This document shows positions 42,692 to 52,463 of a stretch of 64,000 nucleotides of DNA, in pieces. The notes under the pieces are model-generated. The model did no database searches. It had not been told where the DNA came from and saw nothing but the letters and a program-made list of their open reading frames with translations. A program made the translations under genes and the position numbers. Origin of the DNA: JAXMAZ01 sp046350115 (GTDB lineage Bacteria; Planctomycetota; Planctomycetia; Gemmatales; Gemmataceae); assembly GCA_046350115.1 (NCBI GenBank), contig JAXMAZ010000003.1, positions 369,134-433,133 of the forward strand. The letters are read 5' to 3'. How positions within the stretch are numbered: the first letter of the stretch is position 1; the number at the start of each line of letters is the position of its first letter.

Positions 42692-44875
42692 TTACCACGC
42701 CTTCCCGCAGGTCCAGGCCCACACCGCTTCTACCAGCCCTACCACGAACACCGCCAGCAGCAGCCAGACGGTCCACTCCCGGCGGTCCCGCTCGGTCGCC
42801 ATCCGCCCCGGGTCGGCGGCCACCATCACCGGGCGGAAGCCGACCAACTCCTCCACCTCGGCGTCGGTGAACCGGTCGAGCCGGGCCGTCTCCCGCAGGT
42901 CCGGGGTGACGGCGAACCGCGGGCCGGTCGGCGGGTCTTCGACGCTCAGCCCCATTTGGTACACCCCGGGGGCGGTCGTGTCTGTCGCGGTCACGGTCAA
43001 CCGCTGGCCGTCGGCCCCGCCGGTGGCCTTGCCGAGCGGCACCCGCTTGCCGTCCGGGCGGATCAGGTCGAACCCGCGGGGGGCGGCCGGCGGGTGCCAG
43101 ACCAGCGGTTCCCCGGCCCGGCGGTTCAGCCCTTGCCCGGCCCGGCCGGTCAGGTCGCCGAGGGCGAACCGGGCGAACGCCAGATACGACCCCGCTTTCG
43201 CCGGCCAGTTGGTCCACGTTGGGTCGAGCGTGGTCGCCACGAACACCACTTCGCCTTCACCCAAACTCCGGGCGGCGACCAGCGGGCGGGTGTCGGTCAG
43301 CGGCAGCAGCACCCGGCTGCCGGGCCGCTCGCCCGGGGTCAGGGCCACTAGCTTCGACACGTCCACGTCCGCGGTGATGGTGCGGAACGGGTCGTCGCGG
43401 AACCGCTCCAGGAACGAGCCGGCGGCGGCCGAGTCCGGGGCCGGCTTGAACGGCTTGTCCGCCGGGGCGGCGATCACGTCCTCCAGTGGGAACGGCAGAA
43501 GATTCGCCCCCGTTGGCCCGAACACGGCGTTGTACTCGGCCGGCCGGACGTTCTCCCCGGCGGTGACGATCAGCCCACCGCCGTCCCGGACGAACCGGGC
43601 CAGCCGGTCGGCGAACGCCCGGTTCAATCCGCGGTCGCCCGGGTTGGCCGCGGCCGGCACGTCGCACAGGACGCACACGTCGGCCGCCCCGAGCAGCCCC
43701 GGCCCGGCGTCCGCCACGCCGACCGTGTTGACCGTGACGAAGTACTCGTGCTGCCGGTCCGCTGAGACGGGGACCAAGGCGTTGCGAACGAAGTGGGACG
43801 CCGACCGCTTCGGGTCTTCGGCATCCAGCCGGCCGTCGATGACCAGCACCCGCACCCGGTCGCGGACGGTGACGATTCGGTCGAGCCGGTTGTCCCCGGG
43901 CAGGTCGTCCGGGCCGACCACGGCGGTCAGTAGCCGGGGGCCGGCGGTGTCGAGCTTCGGGCTGAGGACCGTCACCGGCAAATCCTGGCCGGCCGGCAGT
44001 TCCGGCACGGCGACCGCCTCGGCGTCTTGCTTGCGGTCGTCTACGGTGAGAGTGAGGGTCAGTTTGCGGGCCGGGGTCGGGCCGGTGTTCCGCAATACGA
44101 CCGTCACCGGGAACCGGCCGCCGGCGTGCGGGATGCCGGTCGGGAAGCCGAGGCCGGTGACGGCCACGTTGGTGATCGCCCGGTCCGTGTCGCCGCAGCG
44201 GACGAGGATGACCGTCGCCTTCTCTTTCAGCGCCTGGGCCGCCGACCGCACCGCCGCCGGCTGGCCGTCCCACCCGGACTTCTGCAGGTCGGTGAACAGG
44301 TACACTTCCTTGTTCGGCGCGGTGCCACGGGTCAGGGCGGCGGACGCCTCGGTTAACCCGGGCAGCACTTCCCCGGCCAGCCCGGCGACCGTCAACCGGT
44401 CGATCACCTCGCGGGCCTGCTCCCGGTTCCGCGGGCTGACCGGGCCGAGCGGCGTCACCCGGTCGGCGACGCCGAAGATTTGCACCGTCGATTCCGGCGG
44501 CAGGTTCTCCAGGGCGGCCCGGGCCGCCGCCTGCGCCCGGCCGAGTCGAGTCGTCTCGCCGTCGGCCGCGGCCATGCTGTACGAGGTGTCGAACAGGAAC
44601 ACCGCGTCCACCGGCTCGCTCCCGCTGCCGGCCGTCCCGGTGCTGGTCGGCCGGGCCAGGGCGAGTGCCAGCAGCAGCAGCACCAGGCACCGCAGGGCGA
44701 GGAGGACGTACTCCATCACCTTGAGCCGGCGGTTGGTCCGCTCCAGGCTCTTGCGGAGGAAGGTCATGGCCGCCCACGGGACCGGCCGGTGCCGGGGCTT
44801 GAAGAAGAAGTGCAGCACCACCGGCACGGCGACGGCCAGCGAGCCGAACAACAGGGCAGGGGCCAGGAAGCTCAT
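42692..44875 (-). CDS. BatA-like membrane protein with vWA domain (727 aa)
   Basis: The N-terminus MSFLAPALLFGSLAVAVPVVLHFFF is the BatA/aerotolerance N-terminal domain signature, followed by RPVPWAAMTFLRKS and a second helix (MEYVLLALRCLVLLLLALALA). The vWA domain has LFDTSYSMAAADG (D-x-S-x-S), GVADRVTPLG and VYLFTDLQKSGWDG. An amidotransferase-like region (VRVLVIDGRLDAE, LARFVRDGGGLIVTAGENV) and a C-terminal helix (WTVWLLLAVFVVGLVEAVW) complete it. ATG 44875 overlaps the stop of the DUF58 gene by ATGA, a sign of translational coupling. Its AAA+ partner is the MoxR protein encoded upstream. Confidence 0.88.
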   Translation of the reverse strand: MSFLAPALLFGSLAVAVPVVLHFFFKPRHRPVPWAAMTFLRKSLERTNRRLKVMEYVLLALRCLVLLLLALALARPTSTGTAGSGSEPVDAVFLFDTSYSMAAADGETTRLGRAQAAARAALENLPPESTVQIFGVADRVTPLGPVSPRNREQAREVIDRLTVAGLAGEVLPGLTEASAALTRGTAPNKEVYLFTDLQKSGWDGQPAAVRSAAQALKEKATVILVRCGDTDRAITNVAVTGLGFPTGIPHAGGRFPVTVVLRNTGPTPARKLTLTLTVDDRKQDAEAVAVPELPAGQDLPVTVLSPKLDTAGPRLLTAVVGPDDLPGDNRLDRIVTVRDRVRVLVIDGRLDAEDPKRSASHFVRNALVPVSADRQHEYFVTVNTVGVADAGPGLLGAADVCVLCDVPAAANPGDRGLNRAFADRLARFVRDGGGLIVTAGENVRPAEYNAVFGPTGANLLPFPLEDVIAAPADKPFKPAPDSAAAGSFLERFRDDPFRTITADVDVSKLVALTPGERPGSRVLLPLTDTRPLVAARSLGEGEVVFVATTLDPTWTNWPAKAGSYLAFARFALGDLTGRAGQGLNRRAGEPLVWHPPAAPRGFDLIRPDGKRVPLGKATGGADGQRLTVTATDTTAPGVYQMGLSVEDPPTGPRFAVTPDLRETARLDRFTDAEVEELVGFRPVMVAADPGRMATERDRREWTVWLLLAVFVVGLVEAVWAWTCGKAW

Positions 44876-45780
44876 CGCGCGGTCGCCCCGAGACGGCCCC
44901 GCTGCCGGCGGTCGGACAGGAACGCGGAGAGGGCGGCGGCGAGCGATTGGTCCGTCACAAGCTCGACGTACCCGACCCGGCTCCGCTCGCACCCGGATTG
45001 CAGCTCGTCCAGGAACTCGCGGACTGCCGCCTGATACGCCGGCCGCAACAGGTGCGGGCGGGCGGACAGGTGATCAGCCCCCTCCAGGTTGACGAAGCGG
45101 ATGTTGCCGTCGAGCGGCAGGTCGATCTCGTCCCGGTGGAGGACGTGGAACAGCATGACCTCGTGCCCCCGCAGCCGCAGGTGCCGCAGGCCGGTGAGCA
45201 GGGCCGGCAGGTCGTCGAAGCAGTCGGATACGAGGAAGATCAGCCCCCGCCGCGTCACCTGGTCGGCGAGCTGTTCGAGCAGCGGGCCGGTGCCGGTCTT
45301 GTCCCCCGGCTCCGCCGCTTCGAGCGTCCGGCAAACCGTCTGGATGTGCCCCGCGTGGCTGCCGGCCGGGAGTTCGCCCCGCCAGCCGTCGGCGAACAGC
45401 CGAAGCGACACGCTGTCCCGCTGCCGGACGATCAGGTACGCCAGCGACGCGGCCAGCACCTTCGCGTACGCCAGCTTGTTCGCCGGGCCGGTGCCGTACC
45501 GCATGGAGTTGCTGACGTCGACGACCAGGTGGCCGACGAAGTTGGTCTCCTGCTCGTACTGCTTGATGGTGTACCGGTCGCTGCGGGCGTAGCTCTTCCA
45601 GTCGATGTGCTTGATGTCGTCCCCGGGGACGTACTCCCGGTGCTGGACGAACTCGACCGAGAACCCGCGATAGGGGGACTTGTGGTCCCCGACCCGCAAC
45701 CCCTCAACGACCTGCTGGGCCGCCAGCCCGAGGGCTTCGGCGCGGGCCAATACGTCGGGCTTTAGGAGAGTCGAGGACAT
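44872..45780 (-). CDS. DUF58 domain protein (302 aa)
   Basis: A cytoplasmic vWA-like protein of the family that always accompanies MoxR. The signature GFSVEFVQHREYVPGDDIKHIDWKSYARSDRYTIKQYEQE is clear in pieces (for example REYVPGDDIKHIDWKSYARS). VVDVSNSMRYG is the MIDAS-like motif, and GLIFLVSDCFDDLPALLTGL follows. ATG 45780 has AAGGTGG upstream; an in-frame GTG seven codons earlier lies inside the GTTCCCACGC palindrome and is not preferred. Its last bases overlap the BatA-like start (ATGA). Confidence 0.92.
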   Translation of the reverse strand: MSSTLLKPDVLARAEALGLAAQQVVEGLRVGDHKSPYRGFSVEFVQHREYVPGDDIKHIDWKSYARSDRYTIKQYEQETNFVGHLVVDVSNSMRYGTGPANKLAYAKVLAASLAYLIVRQRDSVSLRLFADGWRGELPAGSHAGHIQTVCRTLEAAEPGDKTGTGPLLEQLADQVTRRGLIFLVSDCFDDLPALLTGLRHLRLRGHEVMLFHVLHRDEIDLPLDGNIRFVNLEGADHLSARPHLLRPAYQAAVREFLDELQSGCERSRVGYVELVTDQSLAAALSAFLSDRRQRGRLGATAR

Positions 45781-45789
45781 CCACCTTTT

Positions 45790-45820
45790 CCTCGTTCCCA
45801 CGCAGAGCGTGGGAACGAGG
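45790..45820. repeat. GTTCCCACGC palindrome inside the operon
   Basis: CCTCGTTCCCACGC AGA GCGTGGGAACGAGG is a perfect 14-bp-arm palindrome. It lies between moxR and DUF58, only about 10 bases before the DUF58 start codon. Copies occur at 34596, 34712 and (degenerate) 18455. Confidence 0.88.
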
Positions 45821-45828
45821 GGAGGGGG

Positions 45829-46839
<1,011 letters not shown>

Positions 46840-47138
46840 GGCAGCGGTCGTCCTGGCCAGGCCGACGAGAGGGGCGGCGCGGCGGGTATGACATCCTACC
46901 ACGCCTCAGACACCGACACCTAATTTTTTCGGCTTCAGGTGACGGGTTAAGCCCGCACCCACGCGATTCTGCACTCCAGGCGCATCGACTTCTTAACGGA
47001 CGTGCCCTCCGCCCGTTGACAACGATTAACTCCTTTAGACGACCCGGCGACAGCCGCGAATGCGGCGAACCTGGCACCGGTTCCGGCGTGTCTCGGATAA
47101 AGTGAGAGGTGTGGCGATCGACCGGCGGCGAACACCCC
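46840..47138. other. Intergenic region upstream of moxR and tRNA-Gly
   Basis: About 300 bases with no gene. A weak palindrome (GGGTTAAGCCC, near 46944) and a TTGACA-like hexamer near 47019 are present, but I cannot pair it with a convincing -10 element. The moxR promoter probably lies here. Confidence 0.4.
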
Positions 47139-47166
47139 TTGCGTTGCGGCTCGCGGTCGGTATATT
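47139..47166 (+). promoter_or_regulatory. Candidate promoter of the tRNA-Gly gene
   Basis: TTGCGT (47139-47144) and TATATT (47161-47166) are 16 bases apart. The expected start is near 47173, just before the tRNA 5' end at 47177. Confidence 0.55.
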
Positions 47167-47176
47167 CGCGGGTAGT

Positions 47177-47247
47177 GCGGGATTGGTATATCGGCTGTGC
47201 CCAGCCTTCCCAAGGCTGTGAGACGGGTTCGACTCCCGTATCCCGCT
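47177..47247 (+). tRNA. tRNA-Gly (anticodon CCC)
   Basis: The cloverleaf folds fully. The acceptor stem GCGGGAT (47177-47183) pairs with ATCCCGC (47240-47246). The D stem GTAT/GTGC uses wobble pairs. The anticodon stem CAGCC/GGCTG encloses the loop TTCCCAA with anticodon CCC at 47209-47211. A five-base variable loop (TGAGA-like) precedes the T arm ACGGG/CCCGT with loop TTCGACT. The discriminator is T, and CCA is not encoded. CCC reads GGG glycine codons. Confidence 0.93.
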
Positions 47248-47358
47248 TCTTCAGCCCTTCCGACAATTCGGTGCCGCCGATCACTGGTGTGGTCCAGGGG
47301 GGAGTCCGGCCACCAGTTCGTTCGCCATATTCCCGCGTGACGATCCGGTTGGTTGCCA

Positions 47359-48036
47359 ATGATTGCCATCGCACCTTCGATTCTGGCGGCCGACTTTTCC
47401 CGCCTGGGTGAGGCCGTCCGCGAGGTCGAGACCGCCGGGGCGGACCGCATCCACGTGGACGTGATGGACGGCCACTTCGTCCCCAACCTGAGTATGGGGA
47501 GCGTGGTGGTCAAAGGGCTGCGGCCGGTCACACGGCTGCCGCTCGAAGTCCATCTGATGGTCGAAGACCCGGCCATGTTCCTGGACGGGTTCGTCCGGGC
47601 CGGGGCGGACTCGTTCATCGTGCATCTGGAAGTGCTGCCAGACCCCATCCACCTGCTGCGTCACATCCGGTCGCTCGGCAAACGGGCCGGGCTGGCGTTT
47701 AACCCGGACATGCCGGTCGCCCGCATCGCCCCCTTCTTGAAGGACATCGACCTCGCCCTCTGCATGACCGTGTTCCCCGGGTTCGGCGGGCAGGCGTTCG
47801 TCGCCGACGGGTACGACCGGGTGCGTGAGTTGCGGGGGCTGATCCGCGATCTGAACCCGGCGTGCGAGCTGGAGGTGGACGGGGGGATCGACCCGGCGAC
47901 GGTCGGCCCGGTGGTCACGGCCGGGGCGGACGTGTTGGTCGCCGGGACGGCGATCTTCGGGGCCGCGGACGGGCCGGAGGCGGCCACCCGTCGCCTGGTC
48001 TCGGTCGCCGACGCCGCCCCGAAGCCCTGGGAGTAG
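47359..48036 (+). CDS. rpe: Ribulose-phosphate 3-epimerase
   Basis: A 225-residue TIM barrel that interconverts ribulose-5-phosphate and xylulose-5-phosphate in the pentose phosphate pathway. Motifs are complete: IAPSILAADFSRLGEAV, RIHVDVMDGHFVPNLSMG (metal and catalytic Asp), LEVHLMVEDP, LALCMTVFPGFGGQAF (phosphate-binding, Phe in place of the usual Asn/Asp), CELEVDGGIDP (catalytic Asp), and VAGTAIFGAADG. ATG 47359 is preferred to a TTG two codons upstream. It lies 110 bases after the tRNA gene, with no clear promoter of its own. Confidence 0.95.
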   Translation: MIAIAPSILAADFSRLGEAVREVETAGADRIHVDVMDGHFVPNLSMGSVVVKGLRPVTRLPLEVHLMVEDPAMFLDGFVRAGADSFIVHLEVLPDPIHLLRHIRSLGKRAGLAFNPDMPVARIAPFLKDIDLALCMTVFPGFGGQAFVADGYDRVRELRGLIRDLNPACELEVDGGIDPATVGPVVTAGADVLVAGTAIFGAADGPEAATRRLVSVADAAPKPWE

Positions 48037-48082
48037 CCGACGACCGGCGGCGTTCCGAAGCGGTCCCGTCCGAGGGGGTCTG

Positions 48083-48961
48083 ATGATTCGGCCCTGGCTG
48101 GCTGTCGCTCTGGTCGCGGGCGTCTGCCTGGCCCTCGCTCCGACCTCCCTACCCCCATCACCTCAACCGAAAGCCCCGCTCCGGCCGGAGCCGCCGGCCG
48201 AAGCCGGCGGCGACCTGGCGGCGTTGGCCCGGACGGACCCCGTGGCGCTGCTCGACGCCGCCCGCCGCAAGTTCCGGGCCACGGTGCGGACCTACCGCGG
48301 CCGGCTGCACAAGCAGGAGCGGATCGGCGGCACCCTGCACCCGCCCGAGGTGGTGCGGGTGGTCTTCCGCGAGGAGCCGTACGCGGTCCTGATGCGGTGG
48401 GAGTCCGGCGCCCGGGCCGTGCTCGGCACCCCGGTAGAGGGCACGCTGTTCGCCACCGGGGTGAACGGCGGGAAGATGACCGTCTGGCGGCCGGCCGCCC
48501 GGGTCGCGTTCCTGCAGACGATCGACGTCGGTCCGACCGACTCGTCCGCCCGGTCGGCCGCCCGGTACGCGGTGTCCGAGGGCGGGCTGCGGCACGCGGC
48601 CGAGCGGACGTATGCGGCCTGGTCCGAAGCGAAGCGGGCCGGCACCCTGCACGCCGAATTCCTCGGCACCAAGCCGATCCCGGAACTCGGCGGGGTGGTG
48701 TGCCACGTCGTTCAGCGGACCTGCCCGCAGCCGCAGCTCGACCCGTTCGTGGCCGGCGAACCGCCGGCCGACCCGTCCCGACATCCGGCCGATGCGTTTA
48801 CCTCCGTCACCATCATGATCGACGTGGACTCGGCCGCCCAGGTCGGGTCGGTCCAGCGGCGGGCGGACGGGGAGTTGGTCGGCGCGTACTACTTCCGCGA
48901 TCTGGAACTCAATCCCCCGCTCCCGCCGGACCAGTTCACCGTCGCCGCGCTCAAGCGGTGA
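48083..48961 (+). CDS. DUF1571 family exported protein (292 aa)
   Basis: A signal peptide (IRPWLAVALVAGVCLALAP) leads to a DUF1571-type domain: DPVALLDAARRKFRATVRTYRGRLHKQERIGGTL, EVVRVVFREEPYAVLMRWESG, RVAFLQTIDVGPTD, VVCHVVQRTCPQ and the C-terminal VGSVQRRADGELVGAYYFRDLELNP. The family is typical of planctomycetes and proteobacteria and is of unknown function; a LolA-like lipid-binding fold has been suggested for related proteins, which I cannot verify here. ATG 48083 has GAGGGGG six bases upstream. It follows rpe after 46 bases and converges with the potassium-channel gene. Confidence 0.86.
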   Translation: MIRPWLAVALVAGVCLALAPTSLPPSPQPKAPLRPEPPAEAGGDLAALARTDPVALLDAARRKFRATVRTYRGRLHKQERIGGTLHPPEVVRVVFREEPYAVLMRWESGARAVLGTPVEGTLFATGVNGGKMTVWRPAARVAFLQTIDVGPTDSSARSAARYAVSEGGLRHAAERTYAAWSEAKRAGTLHAEFLGTKPIPELGGVVCHVVQRTCPQPQLDPFVAGEPPADPSRHPADAFTSVTIMIDVDSAAQVGSVQRRADGELVGAYYFRDLELNPPLPPDQFTVAALKR

Positions 48962-48967
48962 GCACGG

Positions 48968-50059
48968 TCAGCCGGGCGTGGTGGCCAGCTTCTCCAACCG
49001 GTCGAGCTGGTCCCGGCGGCCGAGCGCCACGATCACGCTGCCCGGTGCGAGGGGCAGATCCCCGGGCGGGGCGAACTCCAGCTCGTGCGAAGCGGGTGGC
49101 TGGACGGCTACCACGATCAGCCCGCCCTCCGGGGCCAGCCGGGCCTCCCGGACCGGTCGGTTAGCCAGCCGGCTATTCGGGGCGACCTTGATCTCCTCCA
49201 GTTGCAGGGCGGCGAACTCCGGCCGGGTGGCGGTTTCCATCAATTGCAGGACGGTCGGCCGCAGCACGGCCTGCACCGCCCGGTGCCCGCCGGCCAGGTA
49301 CGGCGAGATCACCTTCGTCGCCCCGACCTTCCGCAGCTTCCCCTCGGCCTGCTCCTCCTCCGCCCGGGCGACGATGCACAGCTTCGGGTTCAGCAGCCGG
49401 GAGCTGAGGGTGATGTACAGGTTGTCGGCGTCCGACCCGAGGGCGGTGATCAGCGCCTTGGCCCGCTCGGTCCCCGCCCGGCGGAGCACCTCGTCCTCGG
49501 TCGCGTTCCCCTGCAGCCGGACCCCGTGCCGATACCCCCACCCGCCGGCCGCCGGGGCGGTGTCAATGACGACGAACCGCTCCCGTTGGCGGTCCAGTTC
49601 GTCGCACACGATCCGGCCCATCCGCCCGAACCCGCACACCACCGTGTGCCCGCTCAGGGCCGCCAGTTCCTCCTCCATCCGCTGCCTCCCGAGCAGGTCT
49701 TGAAGTTCCCCGCTGACCACCGCCCGGACCACCTCGGTGGCGAAGTAGCCGAGGGTGAAGATGCCGCCGAACGACAGGAAGATGGTGAACACCCGGCCGG
49801 CCGTCGAGAGGGGGTGCGTCTCCCCGTACCCGATGGTGCACAGGGTGATGACGGTCATGTACAGGCCGTCGAACGGGGTCCACGGCGGCCCTTCGATGAG
49901 CGGGTAGCCGACCGTGCCGACTAACAGCAGGCCGGCCGGGAACAACAGCGGCCGGACCAGCCGCCGGTGGCCGAAGATTCCGGTCGCCCGCCAGACCCGG
50001 CGGGCCTTCGCACGGACGTGCCAGAGGCCGACCCACAATCGCCGTCGCCCAGGACTCAC
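48968..50059 (-). CDS. Potassium channel with RCK (TrkA-N/TrkA-C) domain (363 aa)
   Basis: Residues 35-110 hold a two-helix ion-channel pore: helix LVRPLLFPAGLLLVGTVGYPLI, selectivity filter TVITLCTIGYGETHPLS, and helix FTIFLSFGGIFTLGYFATEVV. Residues 135-270 form an RCK N domain with nucleotide loop VVCGFGRMGRIVCDEL, and the C-terminal RCK C domain follows (IKVAPNSRLANRPVREARL). The protein gates K+ flow in response to nucleotide or Ca2+. ATG 50059 overlaps the stop of the upstream gene by ATGA, so translation is coupled. Confidence 0.92.
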   Translation of the reverse strand: MSPGRRRLWVGLWHVRAKARRVWRATGIFGHRRLVRPLLFPAGLLLVGTVGYPLIEGPPWTPFDGLYMTVITLCTIGYGETHPLSTAGRVFTIFLSFGGIFTLGYFATEVVRAVVSGELQDLLGRQRMEEELAALSGHTVVCGFGRMGRIVCDELDRQRERFVVIDTAPAAGGWGYRHGVRLQGNATEDEVLRRAGTERAKALITALGSDADNLYITLSSRLLNPKLCIVARAEEEQAEGKLRKVGATKVISPYLAGGHRAVQAVLRPTVLQLMETATRPEFAALQLEEIKVAPNSRLANRPVREARLAPEGGLIVVAVQPPASHELEFAPPGDLPLAPGSVIVALGRRDQLDRLEKLATTPG

Positions 50060-51561
50060 AGGCCGCCCCGGTCACGGGCGAGGACGGCCAGCGCCTGGTC
50101 ACACAGGTCGATCAGGGCGGCCTTCCGCCGTGGGTCGGCGAACCGGCCGACCGTCGTCACCCACTCGCGAGTGGCATCGACACCACTGCGGAGGGCCGAC
50201 GCTGCGTCGCTGCTCAGCCCGGACTCTACGGTCGCCCGGAGGTACACCGGGGACGTGTGGGCGAACACGGCCTGGCGTGTTGGCGACCCGGACCCGCCGG
50301 CACAGCGGGCGGCGATCCACCCCGACCCGCCGGCCGGGTGGCTGAACTCCAGCTCTGCACTAGTGGTCCCGTCAGACGTCGTCGGCTCGGCTGCCGCGAC
50401 CACCTGCCCGTCCGCCACGACTTCCAACTTATCGAAGGGCTGCAGGCTTCGGGCGGAGGCGCGAACCGACAGTTGCTCGACACCCCCGACGGGCAGTACG
50501 GCGCCGCAACTATGCCCGTTGACCGTCATCGCCAGGAGCGGGCCGGTGGTGACGAAACACCGCCCCGCCCGCACGGCCTCGGCCCACCCGCCGAGGGTCG
50601 TCGGCTCGCCGGCGGGGAGGTGGGCGTAGGTCCTCGGGGTGCCGAGCGGGGACGCGTTCGACTCCTTCCCACTCCCGCCCACCAGCGGCACCCGGACGCC
50701 GGCGTTCAGGAGCCGATACCACATCGGCAGCAGCGGCTGGCGGCGGGGCCGGCCGTCGTATTCCAGGGCGTCGATCTTGCCGAGCAACGCCGCGACCAGC
50801 GCTTCCCCGCCCGGCGCCCCGCAGGCCGCCGTGAACGGGTCCGCCCAGACGGTCAGGCCGCCCTTCCGGTGGCACTGATCGCACCAGGCGCACACCGACC
50901 AGTCGTCGGTGTCGTCCGGTCCGCCGAACGTGAGCGGGTAAACGGGGCGGTGGGAGTGGAGCAGCCCGACCCGGCCGAGGACCGGGTGCTCGTTGAGCGT
51001 GTTCACCGCGACCAGCGGACCTTCGGCCGTCAGGGCGGGCTGTTGGCCGCTGAACGCGAGCAGGTTGCCGACGGTCGGGTACGCGGTCCCGTCCGGCGAG
51101 GGCAACGGCTGGGCGCGGGCGAGCAGGTGGACGACGCTCAGGTCTTCGGCCGCCGCCTCCAGTGCGGCGGCGTGCGGGGGGAGGAAGTGCGCCCGGACGT
51201 CGCCCGGAACCCAGCCGTCGGCCCGCACGTCCGACCACCGTTCGATCCCGAACCGCAGGGCCATCTGCCCGGAGCCGAGCGTGACCGTCTGGTCGAGCGG
51301 GCGGTACTCCGGCCCCTTCGCCGCCTGAACGCGAAGCGGCACGCCGGCGGGGAGCCGGACCTCACACGCCCCGTCGATGTAGCACCACCGCTCCGGGCCG
51401 AGCCGCAGGTGCCCGCCGACGTCCTCGTTCTTGCCGGTGGCGAACTCGGTCAGCCGGCCGAACGGCGCGTAGTGGGTGCCGTCCGGTCCGGTGATCCGCA
51501 GGCGGACCGGCGTCGGCTTGCCGGTCGCGGCGTCGTTGACGCGAAGGTGAATAGTCAGCAT
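50056..51561 (-). CDS. CehA/McbA-like metallohydrolase-type protein (501 aa)
   Basis: It starts MLTIHLRVNDAATGKPTPVRLRITGPDG, a CehA-type N-terminal strand domain, then SDVRADGWVPGDVRAHFLPPHAAALEAAAEDLSVVHLLA, which resembles the PHP-like metal-binding segment (G-x-x-H-x-H-like; here GDVRAHF) of CehA/McbA proteins. VVAVNTLNEHPVLG and LLHSHRPVYPLTFGG carry further His residues. Parts of the metal site look altered (GDVRAHF in place of GDLHVHT), so activity is uncertain. The C-terminal half (LVAALLGKIDALEYDGR, GRCFVTTGPLLAMTVNGHSCG) matches the family tail. It lies in a three-gene operon, overlapping the channel gene by four bases and starting 4 bases after the stop of the TIM-barrel gene. Confidence 0.72.
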   Translation of the reverse strand: MLTIHLRVNDAATGKPTPVRLRITGPDGTHYAPFGRLTEFATGKNEDVGGHLRLGPERWCYIDGACEVRLPAGVPLRVQAAKGPEYRPLDQTVTLGSGQMALRFGIERWSDVRADGWVPGDVRAHFLPPHAAALEAAAEDLSVVHLLARAQPLPSPDGTAYPTVGNLLAFSGQQPALTAEGPLVAVNTLNEHPVLGRVGLLHSHRPVYPLTFGGPDDTDDWSVCAWCDQCHRKGGLTVWADPFTAACGAPGGEALVAALLGKIDALEYDGRPRRQPLLPMWYRLLNAGVRVPLVGGSGKESNASPLGTPRTYAHLPAGEPTTLGGWAEAVRAGRCFVTTGPLLAMTVNGHSCGAVLPVGGVEQLSVRASARSLQPFDKLEVVADGQVVAAAEPTTSDGTTSAELEFSHPAGGSGWIAARCAGGSGSPTRQAVFAHTSPVYLRATVESGLSSDAASALRSGVDATREWVTTVGRFADPRRKAALIDLCDQALAVLARDRGGL

Positions 51562-51565
51562 GGGG

Positions 51566-52411
51566 TCAGTTGTACGCCCCGCCGGCCCGCTCCACGATCC
51601 GCTTGAACGCCTCGACGGCATAGGGAAACAGGTCCGGGCCGGTTACGCCGCCGGTCGGCCCGCCGCCGCGGAGGTGCGGCTCCATGACCGCGAACCCCGT
51701 GTACCCCCGCTTCACCGCGTCCGCGATGCTGTACGGGATGCGGCCGTCGCCGGTGCCGGCGATCACCCCGGTGTGCGACTCCTCCCCGGTCCCCTTCCAG
51801 TCCTTGATGTGCAGGTGGGCGGTGTACTCCTTGGTCATCTCCCAGCCCTGCACCGGGTCGTACCCGCAGTAGACGTAGTTGGCCGCGTCGTAGGCGCCGC
51901 GGAGGGCCGGGCTGTTCACCGACTTCAGCACGTCCAGCACCCGTTCAGGGGAGTCGCCGTAGATGCGGTGCTCGTTCTCGTGGAACAGGGTGACGCCGGC
52001 CGCCGCCGCTAGTTCGGCTTTGGCCCGCATCCGGCGAATCACCTCGTCCCGGTACGGCGACCAGTCCCCGCTGAACGGAGTGTCGGCCGGCGGGTAGTAG
52101 CTGAACACGCGGACGTTCGGGGTGCCGAACCGGTGGGCCAGGTCGACGGCCCGCTTGAACCGGTCGAGGTGCGACTCGAACGGCGAGTCGATCGCCACCT
52201 TGCCGACCGGCGAGCCGATGGCCGACAGCTTGACCCCCTCGCCGTCGAGCAGCGCCTTGAACTCGCGGAGTTGGTCGTCGGACAGGGCGAGGACGTTCGT
52301 CTTGTGGATCGACCGGAACTCGACGTGTCGGACGCCGCACGCCTTCAGCACGGCGACCTGCTCGCGGGGGTCGGGGCTGATCTCGTCGGCGAACGCACTG
52401 AGCGTGAACAT
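51566..52411 (-). CDS. Sugar phosphate isomerase/epimerase family TIM barrel (281 aa)
   Basis: An intact AP-endonuclease-2-type barrel: FTLSAFADEISPDPREQVAVLKACGVRHVEFRS, NVRVFSYYPP, GVTLFHENEHRIYG (metal-binding Glu), LRGAYDAANYVYCG, YTAHLHIKDWKG (metal-binding His) and GFAVMEPHLRGGG. Such proteins isomerise ketoses or act on inositol-type substrates; which one is unknown. It is the first gene of the minus-strand run with the CehA-like protein and the channel (4-base gap, then a 4-base overlap). Confidence 0.87.
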   Translation of the reverse strand: MFTLSAFADEISPDPREQVAVLKACGVRHVEFRSIHKTNVLALSDDQLREFKALLDGEGVKLSAIGSPVGKVAIDSPFESHLDRFKRAVDLAHRFGTPNVRVFSYYPPADTPFSGDWSPYRDEVIRRMRAKAELAAAAGVTLFHENEHRIYGDSPERVLDVLKSVNSPALRGAYDAANYVYCGYDPVQGWEMTKEYTAHLHIKDWKGTGEESHTGVIAGTGDGRIPYSIADAVKRGYTGFAVMEPHLRGGGPTGGVTGPDLFPYAVEAFKRIVERAGGAYN

Positions 52412-52463
52412 GGGCGGCTCCCGGGGTGAGTCGGGTTGTTCTAGAGACGCGGTGGGCGGCGTG

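Noticed and set aside
45781..45801. GTG 45801 as start of the DUF58 gene
   Set aside because: It falls inside a palindromic repeat; ATG 45780 has a better ribosome site and family-like N-terminus.
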